Of a DNA stretch of 64,000 nt, positions 32,425-47,768 are shown piece by piece. Origin of the DNA: Typhlomys cinereus (taxonomy: Eukaryota; Chordata; Mammalia; Rodentia; Platacanthomyidae); contig JALPQD010000225.1 of the NCBI GenBank assembly GCA_023101885.1, positions 1,240,001-1,304,000 of the forward strand, written 5' to 3'. The translations under genes were made by a program, and so were the position numbers. The notes below the pieces were generated by a model that searched no databases, was not told where the DNA came from, and saw only the letters and a program-made list of their open reading frames with translations. Position 1 is the stretch's first letter, and the number at the start of each line of letters is the position of its first letter.

Positions 32425-35400
32425 GCAGCAATGTATTTGCCACAGATCCCCGTGAGCTCTGCCCTGGCAACAGGAGCTGTTTGTTCCTGTTCTCCAGACT
32501 GCTAATCTGATCAAGCCGGTGACATGTTGCCTAGGTCACAGCAGATGCTGCCAGGGGATCCAGAGCAGGATAAAGCCATCTCTTGAGCACAGGCTGGCTT
32601 CCAGAAGGGACAGGTCTCATCTCAACAGGGCCTGGAAGGGTGCAGGGTGGGGTGACCTGGACTCCTGGGTGAGTGGTCTTCTCTGGTCCATTGTTCTATG
32701 AGGATTGACTTTTACTATGGTTATCAATCAAGAGGGGGCAGGGAAGAGAGGTGAGAGGCATGGCCAGATGCACCAGGCAGCATGTCACAAGGTCCTTCAT
32801 TTTCAAGGGCTTTTTGCATATATTCTACCCACCGATGTGCTTTTTTAGTACATGTCACATAGTAGGCTACTTGCAGATGAGCTGCTCCATTCAAATCTTG
32901 GCTTCAAGACTGAAACAGGATGCCCCTCTCATCTCCCGAGCCCCTTCCCATCCACCCTACTTTAGGACTGACAGGCCTATTACTCGATTCTGTGTCTAGG
33001 ACAAAATGCTTGGCAGTGGCAACTTAAGAGGTAAAAGACTTACTTGCGCTCACAATTTCAGAGGGTTCCTCATGGCAGAAAGAGTGAGGTGATACAACTC
33101 GGTTCACATCCATGGAGCATGCGGTGGAAGTGACCAGGAAGCAAAGACAGAGCTCAGGGTCTAGTGTGACCTTCAGAATCCGCCCCTCCTGAGCCACTGC
33201 CTGCCCCAATCAAGCAAGACAGAGGAATGTGAATTGATCCCAGAGCACTGGGCCTTTGAGACGTGTGGTGCCCACTTGCTGTTCAGCGGGCCCTAACGTG
33301 CCTCCAGCAGCCTGGATGGCTTCTAGCAATTTCCTTCCTGGAATCTCCTTGTTCCTGACCAGATTATAGCAGTCTGTAAATCCATATGGTCCATAGTTGA
33401 ACTTATGTCAAAAGCGGGTCTTTAGGAGCAGCTGCCTCCAAAGCAAGATGCTCCCCGCTGCCTACCTACTTGCCGCAGCCTGTGGAGTGCCCGGGCAGGG
33501 CGGAATTAGCCGGCAGCAGCCACCTGCAGATCCTTCACAGTAGTCTCTTGTCCTCCCGTAATTAGGGTCAGTTTGGGACAAATTAGCAGCTTCCAGAAAG
33601 AGTCAGGAATGAATGGGTCTAGGGGTACTTACTGCCCCCCTCACTCTCACTCTCTACCCAAGTGTGGGAAAGACATGCACCTTCAAGCTCCAGTCTCTCT
33701 CATGGGGAAGTTTCTAATCAACAGCCAATATCTTGCTCTCCATGTGGAAAGGAGGAAGCGAGGAACCAGCGCTATACAGCCAAGCACAGCAAAACAGCCA
33801 TGAACCAGAGGAAAGGACCTCGCTCTGTGATGTGCACCCCAGCAAGTGCATTGCTGGGCTCATCTCTTGCTTCTGCTGCTTCTGAGGGCCGTGACCATGG
33901 AGAGCTGCACTGTCCTTCCCCCTGGGCTCCTTATCTGTATAACAGGAATCTGGATGATATGTTTTATGGATAACCAGAATGGTTCCATGAGACAAACATG
34001 TCTCCAGAGAGTCTTTTGTGGTTTCTGGAGGTGGTGTCGGTACCAGAGAGGAGACATGTGGAATGGTGAGCTGTTTTTTGGGTCCTAGGAACACCTACTT
34101 GTCCTCAGTTAGAACCATGTGCCCAGCTTCTGGCAAAGGGAATTGGCAAGCCAAGCCAGGGCTTCTGCCCCCCCCACCCCCCAGTCTGGCTGTTTTGCCA
34201 CATATAGTATATCCCTTCTCAAGGTTTACTGGGACACAAGCTGTCCTGATAGGGGCTTGTAAATTAAAACCATAAAGAAGATTTAAAGAACTTTAACCTA
34301 CTTGGAACAGTGGCCACAAACAGAATCATTAACCAGCAGGCAGAAGACATGCTGTAGGAAAGCAAGGGAATGTGAGTGAATTCCACTTATCTGCAGACCT
34401 GACTTTCTGCTTAGAACAATACAAGTGACTGGCCAGAGAAGCAAAATCCAAAACTCAGGGATGCTGGGAGATGTGCTCAGATTGTGGGTAAGAGACTAGG
34501 AGAAGCACGCAGCTCTGTCACCTTGAAATCTACCTGTAACTCCATGAGCCTCCGTCTCTTGCAGCATATGCACTGCCCTGTCCATGTTCCCACCCATCCT
34601 GTGGCTTTTTCAGCTCAGCTTACTAGATACCCAGCATATTAGTCTCCTAGCACTGGAGCAAGGAAGTCACACAAACTCAACACAAACAGTGTCACCTCTC
34701 ACAGCTTCTGTGCTGGGGGCAATCTAAGGCCTTCTCTGACATCCTGTGCCCACCTTCTCTGTCCTCTCTCCAGCCTTCTTGACTTTGTCTTCCCACTGGC
34801 ATACATGGCACATACTGGAAGTCAAAATGCCATAGTGCCCAGCCACATGGTTGCTGACCAGACATGCTGGCCTGGCCCGTGGCATTACCTGCATGATTGC
34901 TTCTGTGATCTTGGGGCCCATGAGAGGATCTAAGCAGGGAGGAGGTCACCTCAAGATGTGGCTTTGCTGTAAGACCGTGACTCAGAAAACCAGGACTAAA
35001 GACACTGGAGATCCCACCTCCACTGACGGCTCTTGTTCTGAAAGAGGTGCCAGCTGGAAAAGCAGCAGAGAACCCCCACACCTAACTGGATATCTTCTGA
35101 TATCTTCTCAAGAGGATTGCAGAGGTCCACAGGGCACAGCTTCCAGAAAGGTGGCATCCTTCCGAGGAAACCCAGAGGACTTCCCGAGCAGGCAAGAGGA
35201 AAGAGAACCCTGTGGGGTTCGGCCCACCTCAGGCAGCCCCTCCAGCCTCTGACAAAGCCTGCACCATCCTCTCCCCATCTCCCCCTCTCTTCTAGCCTCC
35301 TCTCCCTCCCTGCACATCCTCAGCCGTCCCCAAAGGGCCTCGTCCGTCCTGCTCCCTGTCACCACTGTCTTCATCAGCCCCCACAGACACAGCTCCCACC

Positions 35401-36539
35401 TGCCACAGCTGGAAGATAATATAAAAGTCATTTCAAGCCTCGCGCCTGTGAATCCAGAGTCCGGGATAATAAAGCAGGGGGTTATTTTATGTTTTATTAA
35501 CTGCCTCTTGCCTTCAGTTTTCATAATAGTGAGTTAGATTGACAGGCCATTACTGGGCTGTGCCTTGTTGTTAATAAGGAGCCGTGACCCCCTCCCTCTC
35601 CCGCATGATGGAGTGGCCTCCTCCGGTGCTCAGGAAGATTGCCTTCACACTGGCTGGCTCTGGCAATGGTGTTTTTTCCAGATGGATACTTCATTGTAAA
35701 ATGATTGCCCACCGAGCTCGTCTCTGTTACCCTCTTCTGTGGAGTCTTCCTATGGACTGGATACGCTGCCCATTAAATTTAATTACAACCTGGATGTCAT
35801 GCACAGAGATCTCGCGCCTTTTGAGTGCAGCGCATCCCACACAGGACTCGAGGACGGCGTACGATCAGCCTGGGGAAGCACATGCATGAGCCTCCGCCCG
35901 CTGAGGAAGTGTCCGCACTAGCAAAGCGCTAGTTTGACTACTGCAAAGTGATCTTAATGAACTGAGGCAGGACGCAAGCTGATGCGGATTGCCCTTTATG
36001 GAGCAAAGTGCCACACACCAGCCCCAGGAAGCTCGTTTGGATGACAAGGTCCTGTCTGGGAGAAGAGGCTTATGAAGAGGTCTAGGTTCCTACCAAAGGG
36101 AATGGCCTCTCAGAGCCTCGTCCTCAGCAGGAGAGTTACCAGGGGACATTTCAGACAAGGGAAGGTCTGTGAGATGCACTCGACGCTGTGTGGTAGGCGC
36201 GCTGTGAGCAAAAAGAATCAGACGCGGAGGTATGCGTGGATGAGGAGATATGGCACACGAATCCACCGTTGTAGTCAGGTACAGGATGGGGAGTGGAGAA
36301 TGCCGAGGGACAATCTTCACAGAGGGCCAAGGAAAGCAGCAAGAAGACAGTCATTGATCAAAGACCTGAGTGAGCCCATCATACAGAGATAAGGATGAGC
36401 AGCAAGGAGGGAAACAGCCAGAGCTGGGTCGTGGCTGACCTTCCGGTAGATGAAGGGGACACGGATGGTGAAGCTGAGAGTGGGCCACGATATCTTCCCA
36501 ACGCCAAAAGGACTTTGGCTTTTATCCTCAGGAAAGTGA

Positions 36540-36712
36540 AAGAGATGACGAGAGAGATAAGGAAGGTGAGGGGATGGCGATGAGGAGGAGATGGCGAGGG
36601 AGATGATAAGGAGATGGTGAAGGACATGAACAAGGAGACGAAGATGATGAAAAGCTGATGAGATGATGAGGGAGATGAAGATGAGGATGCAGAGGAGACT
36701 ATGAGCAGTGAC
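36540..36712. repeat. Purine-rich (GATGA/GGAGAT) tract
   Basis: About 170 bases almost free of C and with few T, built from degenerate gatgag, gagatg and aaggag words. The matching minus-strand frame is Ser/Pro-rich and is a composition artefact. Confidence 0.75.
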
Positions 36713-38605
36713 TTGCTGAACTTGGGTATCAAAGGACCCCTTATTATCTCACTGTGAAAGACCGCCTGCTTCTTTGAGGCTTGGTGGGAAAGGAATTTTG
36801 ATTAGGAGACATAATAATCTAGCTCAGGGTAGAACAATGGATACAAGAGCTCTCTCTTGAGTTCCAAAAGTTATTGGAGGTGGGGTGGGGAGAATGTACA
36901 ATTCCGAGAACTAAATCTTTGCATTTCCAAATGCAGACTTTTCCTGTTGAACGGATAGAAATGAAACTCATTTCAACTGAGACTTAAAGCCCGCCTGGAA
37001 ATCAGGCATCGTCATATATAACAGCTGGTTGTCTATAGTGCTGGCTCGCTCCTCCTCTGTCCTAGTACCTTACTTTTTGGCTCTTCTCTTGGTAGACCTA
37101 GTGTTAGGGGGACTGCTCCATGTCCTAGTCCCCCAAAACACTTGAGAACTCTCCCTCCTCCATTCTCCCAAACAGAAGCCTGAAACGGATCTGATTGGTC
37201 TGCTTGGAAACACATGTTCTTTCCTTAATCAGTACCCTGTGTCTGGAAGGCAGGGAACACCCTGAATGGTCGGATTAGAGTCACTTGCCAGAGGTCTGGT
37301 TGCCAGTGCGCCAGGCTGCGTGTCTGGCACCACTGGCTCACACACCATGCTGAGACCTCTGTAGCTCTTGGCGCCTGGAGCGCCTGAGCTTTAGGCTGAA
37401 ACATTGATTATTTTGTGGCCTCCCTCATGGCTGTTATCTGGTTGCCAGGTGAGTCTTACAAAGTTGGTGATTGTACTTATGTCGCCTTCAGTATATGTTC
37501 TGAACATGACTTCCACACACCACAATGCACCACCAAATAAATAAAGCTTCTCTCTCGTGCCTTAACAGTCTAAACTTTACAAATTTTTCTCAAGTATGTC
37601 ACCAACTTTCCAGTTTACTTGTTTGAAATGGAGCTCACAGAAGATTTTTAACCTCAGCTGATGAAAATCTCTAAATACTGTGTTTTCCTATGTGTCTAGA
37701 ATATCGTTTGTATAATGCAAGTCATCTTTTGTAACAACATAGTTTGACATGTGTGACAGAAGTATACAGTTGTGTGACCAGGACTCCTGTCTAGGTGTAA
37801 GACCATTCCCTCTGCTCCAGAAATATGTCGGGCCTACCTGTAACTAGTTGTCTCCCCCATCCTTGGAAGCTATTTGACCTGCTCTCCATTACTACAGCAT
37901 CCATTTTTCTAGAATGTTCTGGAATAGGATAGTTCAAAACCAGAATGTTTTGGGTAGGACAGTTTTGAACACAGGGTTTCATGCCTACCTTCTTCCCTTG
38001 AAAGCCATGCTCCTCACCGCTGAAGTAGGGGTGCCTGTCCCTTCCCAGCTGATGGCACCTCCTATTTACTGCATGGTTGTCCCTGTAACACTTTGACCAT
38101 TCCCTAGTATTGGACGAGTCCTTGCAGTCTGTAACTCCTCTCTGGTTCTGTCCACCATGCAAGTGTTTTGGGTGGCTCCATGATTTTAAATGGCATCTGG
38201 AGTTAGGGAGGCGGATGGCTGCCTCCCTGTGGTGGAACCTACCATGTTCTTACATCTGCTGCACTTAAATCCTAATTCCAGTTTGAGTCACCAAGCTGCA
38301 TCCTGGGGTGTGTTCTCCCTCAGGACTCCCACATGGCAGATCGGTTCATTTTAAGCTGTATGAACCAGCAAAGGTCAATGTGTGCAGCGGTCAATTCACC
38401 AGAGCAACAAAGCAGCGGACCTGGCTTCCTGTCTTCAACAACTGAATAAGTGTGAACAGGAGCCTTGCCTTCCACGTCCCCTTGAATATCTAGTCAGTGC
38501 AGTCTGAAAGCCCAAGTCTGGCTATTGCCGAAGCTGTATTCCAGCCCATTTGCAGGAAGCGCATCAAGGTCCCGCCTCCTGTGACGTTTTCTCTCTCTCC
38601 CTTAG

Positions 38606-40719
<2,114 letters not shown>

Positions 40720-41366
40720 TAAGTCACCAGAGAGCCCTTGGCTCCCTAAGGGGCTCTTTGCATGGGAAAAGGCATGTGGACACAGCCTGCATGTCTGGGG
40801 TACTTTAAGATCCTTTTGTTCTGAAAGAATGTCATGATGTACTTTCTCCTATGGGGGGACTATAAAGTCAGAATCATTCTGCTATAAAATAAATTGCTTA
40901 GAGACATTGTAAGTGATAACCCTAAGGACTTGTGTTAATACAGTGGCTGGGAATTCGAGTTACTTCTCATCCCCGGAAGGACCAAATGATTTTCTATGTA
41001 GTGACCCTTGCTGGCTCACTGGAGCCTGAATCTCCAGTGGTTCCCAAGAAATGGCTTTAGTTAAGGCCCAGACCTACCTGGCTTCCAAAGCCAGTCTGCT
41101 CGAGGGCTTTGGGTCAGTCAGTTCAGTACTGACACCTACCGGCCGGAACAGGTAATTCTTTCTCTCAGACAAAAATCAAGTGGCATCAGACAGATGCACT
41201 TGTTATTAACATGTCACAGCTTAAATCAAGTGCACAGGTATAACTTAATGTGCGCCCAGATAAGTAAATTAATAACATCATACGGGAAGGATAGAGACAA
41301 GGAGGGCAATGCACAACCAACTTCCAGATTATATACCTGCTGGAACCGTGTCTGTCCTGACACTAA

Positions 41367-41597
<231 letters not shown>

Positions 41598-41861
41598 TAA
41601 TTCGGGATTTTACATTTTTTTAAAGTCAGAATTCATCCCTCAGAAATCAAAAGACTTAAGTGGCATTCAGGAACATATGTATATGGTTAGCACCTCAAAT
41701 CCTACTCTTCTTAGAAACTCTGGTGTGAGACTAACATGCAAAGCATGACACTGGTACCCAGTGAGTACTCAATGTACTGAGTAGATCAGTACCCAGAGAT
41801 CTCACTACTCACTGACAGTTCTGGGGCTGGGATGGCTCATTAGAAAAACATTGCTTTTCAG

Positions 41862-42148
41862 GGCTGGAGAGGTGGCTCAAGGGTTAAGCCTCCGCCTTGC
41901 AGGCGGAAGGTCCTGAGTTCGGATCCCAGATCCCACGTATAGACGCCAGGCGGAAGTGGGGGCGGCCTGCGCTTCTGGTCCTGGTAGGGCAGAGCCTGTG
42001 AATCCCTGAGCAGAAAGAGGTGGAGGCGTCCATGGTGGTTCGCGAATTCGTCCGTGGTTCTACATACACACACACACATACACGCGCGCGCGCACGCACA
42101 TACACACGCATATGCACACAGTTGAATAAATAATAATAATAATAAAAA
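41862..42148 (+). mobile_element. Recent tRNA-headed SINE in RARB intron
   Basis: Begins ggctggagaggtggctcaag with an A-box-like TGGCTCAAGGG and a B-box-like GAGTTCGGATCC, followed by a GC-rich body and a (CA)n tract. It ends gaataaataataataat. A perfect 20-base target-site duplication lies at 41842-41861 and 42149-42168. It sits in the last RARB intron, in the sense orientation. Confidence 0.94.
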
Positions 42149-43486
42149 AGAAAAACATTGCTTTTCAGAGAAGGTATTTCTCAATTTCTGTTAAATATTT
42201 CTTCCAGCTTTCCCGACATCTATGGCTTACACATTTGCCTTTGGTTTTTCATGGGCATCTAAACCTCAGGAGTAGCAACTAATACTTCTTAGGGTCACTG
42301 CCATCGGTTTAAGGTCTCCTTGTCACTGTGGCTGTGGTTCTGGGTACAGGGATATTTACTTCTGCACACTTCTGAGCAAAGCAGATGCACTTGTTATTCG
42401 TATCTTCCTGAGAGATGGAAATATTCCTTGCCTAGTGGTTCTCAGTTTAGGTGGCAACTCAGGCAATTATAGAAACACTTAGAGCCATATCATGGCTGAG
42501 CACAGAAGGGCTTTTCTACAGACAACTCAGCTACTGTCGCAGTGCCAAATGTGTGACTGACACTCTCCTTCCATTAGCAGACTACACTTGAAGACCTTGG
42601 CACACTAAGGAGCAAACTGAACACTTCAGAAAGTGACTAAAAGCACAGCAAACCTGCTTAACAAGAAAACTCAGTTCTCAGTTCCTCCTCCATGGTTTCT
42701 TCAGTGACACGTTCGGAGTTCATGCCTAGCACACAATTAGAAGCAAAAAGCAGGCCAGTGCTTGAGTGATCTAACTGAACAGGATGCCTTTCTGAAAAGG
42801 GCTAAGTTACACATCATTCTCCACTTAGACAGCTAGGCTAGCGTCTAACAGGACTGACCACAACCGTGGAAATACCTTGTATCAGCACTAGGACAGCCGC
42901 CACTAGCCACACAGTCCTCTGGGGCTAGAAATGTGTAAAAAGCAGCTAAGGCAGCTTTTCCAGCCACAGACACATTTCCATTTGTCTGTAGACTGGGACT
43001 GTGCAGGGCTGAAATAAGCTGTCGACAACATCACACGCTGGTGACTCAAGTCAGTTCCTCCATTTGTGGGGAACTGGCATCTCTTCACCAATCTGGTTTT
43101 CTGATTTTTCGCTGATGTCATTTCCTGAAACTGAAGCATTAGGACTACCATATTTTATGCATCTCCATGCTCTTCCTTAAAAGAGACATGTTTTATATAA
43201 CGTTAAGACATTCTCTGGGGTGCACGGTCCATGAGCAGCTTGTGTTCCAGGACTCGGATCAGCCTCTGTGATAGAGACCGACCTTGGCACACAGTGGCAC
43301 AGCAAATTAAGAACTCACCTGTGATCTGACAACACATGTGACACCAAAGTTTCCGGTGGCTATATTCCCACTATAAACACCCTTGCATTTGTATTGCTGA
43401 GAGCCATGGTAAAAAAAAAGAACTGGATTCTTTTCAACAAAGACATAAGCCACTTGATATCTCCATTTTGTAACTCTTAAGTTTGA

Positions 43487-43729
<243 letters not shown>

Positions 43730-44949
43730 GACCTTCCCCGGCTAATGCAGACATTCCCTAGGACCTTCAGTTCTGGGACTTAAAATGCAAGGAAAAACAT
43801 TTTTACTGCTGCTTAGTTTTTGGACTGAAATATGTTAAACCCAAGAAGGACCAAGAAGTTTTCATATGTATCCATATATATTCCTCACTGTGTAACTTGC
43901 CTAGAATCACAAACTTTCAAATTCTGAAAATCAGCCATTTCATGCAACCAGAAACTAGTTACAAGCTTCTCTTTCCTCTTTGAACAGTCAAGATGCATGG
44001 CAAAGATCCAGTTGAGATGACTTAGCCTGGGTTAAGTTTCTGAAGACTTTGTACATACAGAAATATGGCTCTGTTCTTTCTACACTGTATGTTTGGTGCT
44101 TTCCTTTTGTCTTGCATACTCAATAACTGACACAACTGAGGTCACGAAATAGACTGCTGTACACGTCCACTAGGAAAAGCTCAGAAAGATAACTGTCTTA
44201 CTTTCCTGGATAATCAAGACCTCAAGGTAAGGAGCCAGGACTGTTGTACAGTATGACAAGACTAAAGATACCCTAATTTAGTTAGTATGGAAGTTGTCCT
44301 TGCGTTGTGACGCTCTCATTTGCATCCTTTATTTCATGTTGCCCAGTTAAAGTATATCGATTCACTGCACTAGCAGAAGACAGTTCTGTATCAGTGTAAC
44401 TGCCAGTTCAGTTAATCAAATATCATTTGTTCAACTGTTAATGTCACTTTAAATTAAAAGTGGTTTAATACTTAATGACATAATTACTGAACGAAAAAAA
44501 AATGCTACATTTTTACAGTCACGATAGCCTCCAAGGCAGAAACACTTTTCAGTGTTAATAAGTTTGTTTACCTGTTCACAAGCCATTAGAGAAATTTCAC
44601 AGGATAACGAGCAGGTTGGTTTGCCACCTGGAGTCTAGAAGCTCCAGTGTCCTTCCTGACTCATGCCTGATCTTGGGCTTTCCCCAGTCTGGATGCTGAA
44701 GGCATGGGTAGTCGGCCCTGGTCTTGTTCAATCACTATGACGCAGAGTGACAGCTGTGGCAGAGTGATTGACAGACTCGAGTGTCAGGTTCTGAGTTCTC
44801 ATGTAAGCCCTAGTGAAGTTTTTTGTTTTTGATATATTAGCAAGTCTGTGATATATCTTCACTGGCTCTGTTTGTACATTGAGATTGTTTAACAGTGCTT
44901 TCTATGTTCATATACTGTTTACCTTTTTCCATGGAGTCTCCTGGCAAAG

Positions 44950-44955
44950 AATAAA
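44950..44955 (+). terminator. RARB: RARB poly(A) signal AATAAA
   Basis: This canonical hexamer lies about 1.2 kb after the RARB stop codon. A GTGTGTGAG stretch follows about 18 bases downstream of the hexamer and could serve as the GU-rich downstream element. It overlaps in a near-palindrome with the TOP2B signal on the other strand. Confidence 0.85.
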
Positions 44956-44960
44956 ATATA

Positions 44961-44966
44961 TTTATT
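44961..44966 (-). terminator. TOP2B: TOP2B candidate poly(A) signal AATAAA (reverse strand)
   Basis: Plus-strand TTTATT reads AATAAA on the minus strand, 376 bases past the TOP2B stop. It is the only canonical hexamer I see for TOP2B between its stop and the RARB end. Its use would put TOP2B cleavage near 44935-44950, inside the RARB 3' UTR. Confidence 0.65.
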
Positions 44967-45034
44967 TTACAGGTGTGTGAGAGCTTTTACTACTTTTTTA
45001 CCTTCAGTAAAGAGACTGAGAACACAGTTCCATT

Positions 45035-45040
45035 TTTAAT
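45035..45040 (-). terminator. TOP2B: Alternative TOP2B poly(A) signal ATTAAA
   Basis: Plus-strand TTTAAT is ATTAAA on the minus strand, about 300 bases after the TOP2B stop. It is the commonest variant hexamer. Its use would give a shorter 3' UTR that ends before reaching the RARB transcript. Confidence 0.4.
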
Positions 45041-45341
45041 GTTTAAATTTCATTTCAAAAAGCAGGTCTGTTGTCTGCAATCATGACAATTAAAATCTGT
45101 GCTAATGCACGGCAATCTATAACAATTCTACAAGCCAATCAGACAGCACATGACATTTCATGAGTAAAAAAGAGCATAAAACTGTATGTGTAAGAACAAA
45201 ATGTTAAAAGGCCTACCACAACAATAAAAAACCATCAATTACATTATCACATTAAAATAAGCCAGATGTACAAAAGTCTGAGACAGAAAAGACAAAAGGA
45301 CAACACAAAATATTGTTGAAAATGTTGTGCACTTTGGGCAC

Positions 45342-45509
45342 TTAATTAAACATTGCAAAATCGACATCTTCTTCTTCATCAGACTCTGCAAAATATTTTA
45401 CTTCTTTCCGAGCTCGACCGGTCCGTGGCATAGAAGGTGGCTCAGAAGTGAAGTCTGCAGGGAAGATGTCTACATCTGAATCCTGATCAAAAGATGTTTT
45501 CTTCGGTTT
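45342..45509 (-). CDS. TOP2B: TOP2B last exon (residues 549-603 and stop)
   Basis: A phase-0 exon encoding KPKKTSFDQDSDVDIFPADF, then TSEPPSMPRTGRARKEVKYF and AESDEEEDVDFAMFN, with stop TAA at 45344-45342. The terminal sequence is the TOP2B signature and closes the frame carried by twelve upstream exons. The acceptor is gaatgcctag. Confidence 0.97.
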   Translation of the reverse strand, partial: KPKKTSFDQDSDVDIFPADFTSEPPSMPRTGRARKEVKYFAESDEEEDVDFAMFN

Positions 45510-46342
45510 CTAGGCATTCAAAAGAGATTTACAATATCAAAGTTAAGGATAAGTGTAATAATTTATTAAGAACTATTATTAGTCCTTACACATACACTTA
45601 AGAAATATTACAAATAATTTTGTTTTTAAAGTCAGAATTGAAACAGCAGTCTAAAATTAACATGAATTTTGGAAGAGGGAAAAAGATTAGATACAGAAAT
45701 CCCCCTCAATGCTCTCCTGATTACCAAGTCATAGCCTCATAACATCGCCATTCTTAATTGATCATTCAACAAGTTCTACATATTAAGAATTCATGGAAGT
45801 AAAAAAAGCCATGAACTTGTAGTACACATTACCAAAAGTATTTCTAAAAATGCAGAGAGTCATGGAGAGAGGGCAGGGAGACACAGAAGGAGACTAAATG
45901 TAAGAGGTCAATATTTAATCATCTACATTTGCCTTCTTAGTTTTAATAGGAAGAGAAAATAGGGAATAGAAATGGGGCATATCATGTCACCTGTTTACCC
46001 AAAAGAGAGAGGGTTTCTGGAGAAGAGTCAAAAGGACAATTCATTAAAAATTATTAGTCAACAACCAAATAAATTCAATTAAAAATAAAATTAAACCAAA
46101 TTTCTAAGAAATATTCAAGTAGCATGTAACTATAACAGTTCAATGGATGAAATGGAAGATTTTAAATAAGGTTGAGACTACTGTATCCTACATAAGAACT
46201 AAACCCACTTATATAAATCAATCCTTTATAATTCTCTAATGGCATATAAGCCTCCCATTGGTAAGTGGGGCTAGGTAAATCTCTCCAAGACTATAGTATC
46301 AATCATCAGCCAAGCATCAAGGCAAAACATGTCCTGGCTTAC

Positions 46343-46437
46343 CTTGCTGGTAGTTTTGGACGCTTTTCTACCAGGGTTATAATCGCCTTCATTTTCTGAG
46401 CCAGATGCTTTCCTTTTCTTTGCCCCTCGGCCTTTAC
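46343..46437 (-). CDS. TOP2B: TOP2B exon (residues 517-548)
   Basis: A 95-base exon encoding KGRGAKKRKASGSENEGDYN then PGRKASKTTSK. AKKRKASGSENEGDY is a basic cluster followed by a likely phosphorylated acidic patch. The acceptor is gtcttttaag and the donor is gtaagccag. Confidence 0.95.
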
Positions 46438-47199
46438 CTTAAAAGACATAAAAAGGTTTTTCTTCCCAAAGGTAAATGCCCACACGTGGCCAATAGGTGG
46501 AGTCCTATAGTCCTCCTCTTACTATGAACACCATACACAATATAGCAGCACCACATTTTACTTCTGGGATTGACTCATATCATGACTGCAGAATATTTTA
46601 AACGATACATTTAAACAACGGAGAAAATCCCAAAGACAAAGTCTGATGACTCAGGCTTGATAAACAGTGGCACGCTGCAAATACAGTTCTTGGACCGGGA
46701 AGGAAACCTCTTAGAAAAGTTAAGTCACAGTTGATCAGATAAAGCAGTGAACAGCACTTGTAAACTTACAAAAGTTTCAGCCTATGTATAATGTATATAA
46801 TGAATAATGACCTTCCCAGTTTCTTAGATTTTTCTTCTATTTTAATTACCAGGCTATACAGTAATGGCAAATAAACCAAACCAAAAGTGTGTGGATGTGT
46901 GTGGGGTGAAACAATCTCAAAAAAACTCACTACAGAAACTTTTGAAAGCTGTCTAAGCCTTATTAAGGTCTATTTATTTAATCCCGTCAATGTTTTGCCT
47001 CGTCAAACAATTACTGGACTAAACTGCTCTATTTCCTTTGGACTCTAATGAAGTACTGCTGTGCAATACTGCCTATTGACAAGTGACCCAAATTAAAATT
47101 TAATAAAATAGATTCCAGTCTCAGAGTGCAATAAAGTAAAAGCAACTAATTCTCTTCCACATGGCACGTGTCCAAGGGCTACACAAAAACAATCCTCAC

Positions 47200-47325
47200 C
47201 TTTTGGTGCTGCAGTCTTCTTTGGAATGCCAAATTCAGAATCTGAGTCAGAGTTTACAGTCTCTACTACTTTCTTCTGTTTGGGAGCTCTTTTGGCCTTA
47301 GGTCCCGCATCTGAAGAGGGCTTAC
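47200..47325 (-). CDS. TOP2B: TOP2B exon (residues 475-517)
   Basis: A 126-base exon encoding KPSSDAGPKAKRAPKQKKVV then ETVNSDSDSEFGIPKKTAAPK. KAKRAPKQKK is a nuclear-localisation-like basic cluster and NSDSDSEFGIPKK a conserved acidic patch. The acceptor is gcttcatag and the donor is gtgaggat. Sequence open beyond the acceptor is intron read-through, not coding. Confidence 0.96.
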
Positions 47326-47559
47326 CTATGAAGCAAACATCCATTTCACTGGCCAAAACAGTATCTTTACCAACACACCATGCTGAGGTGAGCTCTATTA
47401 ACAATGCTGTCAGAAAGCGAGTAACCTTAACAATAAAATGGTCTCTCTCTGCTCTGTGCCCACTATATCCGCAAATAATAAAATTTCCATTCAATCAGAT
47501 ATAATTTTAGATAATTCAATTGAGACATTTTTTTAAAAAGATCATTAAAATGAATTGAA

Positions 47560-47768
47560 TGGTAACTTTGTGTGTGTGTGTGTGTGTATGTGTGTGTACA
47601 AGGGGTCACCTGAGTATGTGTACCCAAGAATGACATCACGAATCATCCTGAACTGCTCTCTTTATTGCTTTGCCTTGAGGTTTCCCAGGCTCTGCCTTTC
47701 AGAGTCAGAACTGAAGGTCACCACATACCCAACACTTTTTTTCACATGGGATCTGGGGAAAGTTGTAG
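47560..47768 (-). mobile_element. tRNA-headed SINE, diverged and truncated
   Basis: Reverse orientation. A (GT)n tail at 47569-47597, then aatcatcctgaactgctctc, gaggtttcccaggctctgcc and cacatgggatctggggaa. The head is missing or unrecognisable. Confidence 0.72.

Larger units (their letters stand above)
31723..38605 (+). other. RARB: RARB intron after the hinge exon
   Basis: Contains the poly(A)-ended retrocopy (32210-32424) and the purine tract (36540-36712). At 33010-33210 and 34625-34960 there are diverged repeats with words such as ctcacaatttcagagggttc and tcacctctcacagcttctgt that look like old interspersed elements of a class I cannot name. No other exon is seen. Confidence 0.55.
43730..44975 (+). 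other. RARB: RARB 3' UTR
   Basis: This is non-coding sequence between the RARB stop and the expected cleavage point 15-25 bases after the AATAAA at 44950. It is AT-rich and has no recognised SINE or L1, unlike the introns around it. That fits a transcribed and constrained UTR. The exact 3' end is inferred from the signal position. Confidence 0.8.
44945..45341 (-). other. TOP2B: TOP2B 3' UTR
   Basis: About 0.3-0.4 kb of AT-rich sequence follows the TOP2B stop codon and runs toward RARB. No SINE lies in it. The end point depends on which of the two poly(A) hexamers (45040 or 44966) is used. Confidence 0.7.

Noticed and set aside
41862..41930. tRNA gene (A and B boxes present)
   Set aside because: The tRNA-like head cannot fold as a full cloverleaf and is followed by a SINE body and tail. 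The same applies to the heads at 49007, 55610, 56580, 59610 and 60006.
47093..47494. A 133-codon minus-strand frame as an independent gene
   Set aside because: Its middle is the TOP2B exon at 47200-47325. The rest is intron read-through past both splice sites.
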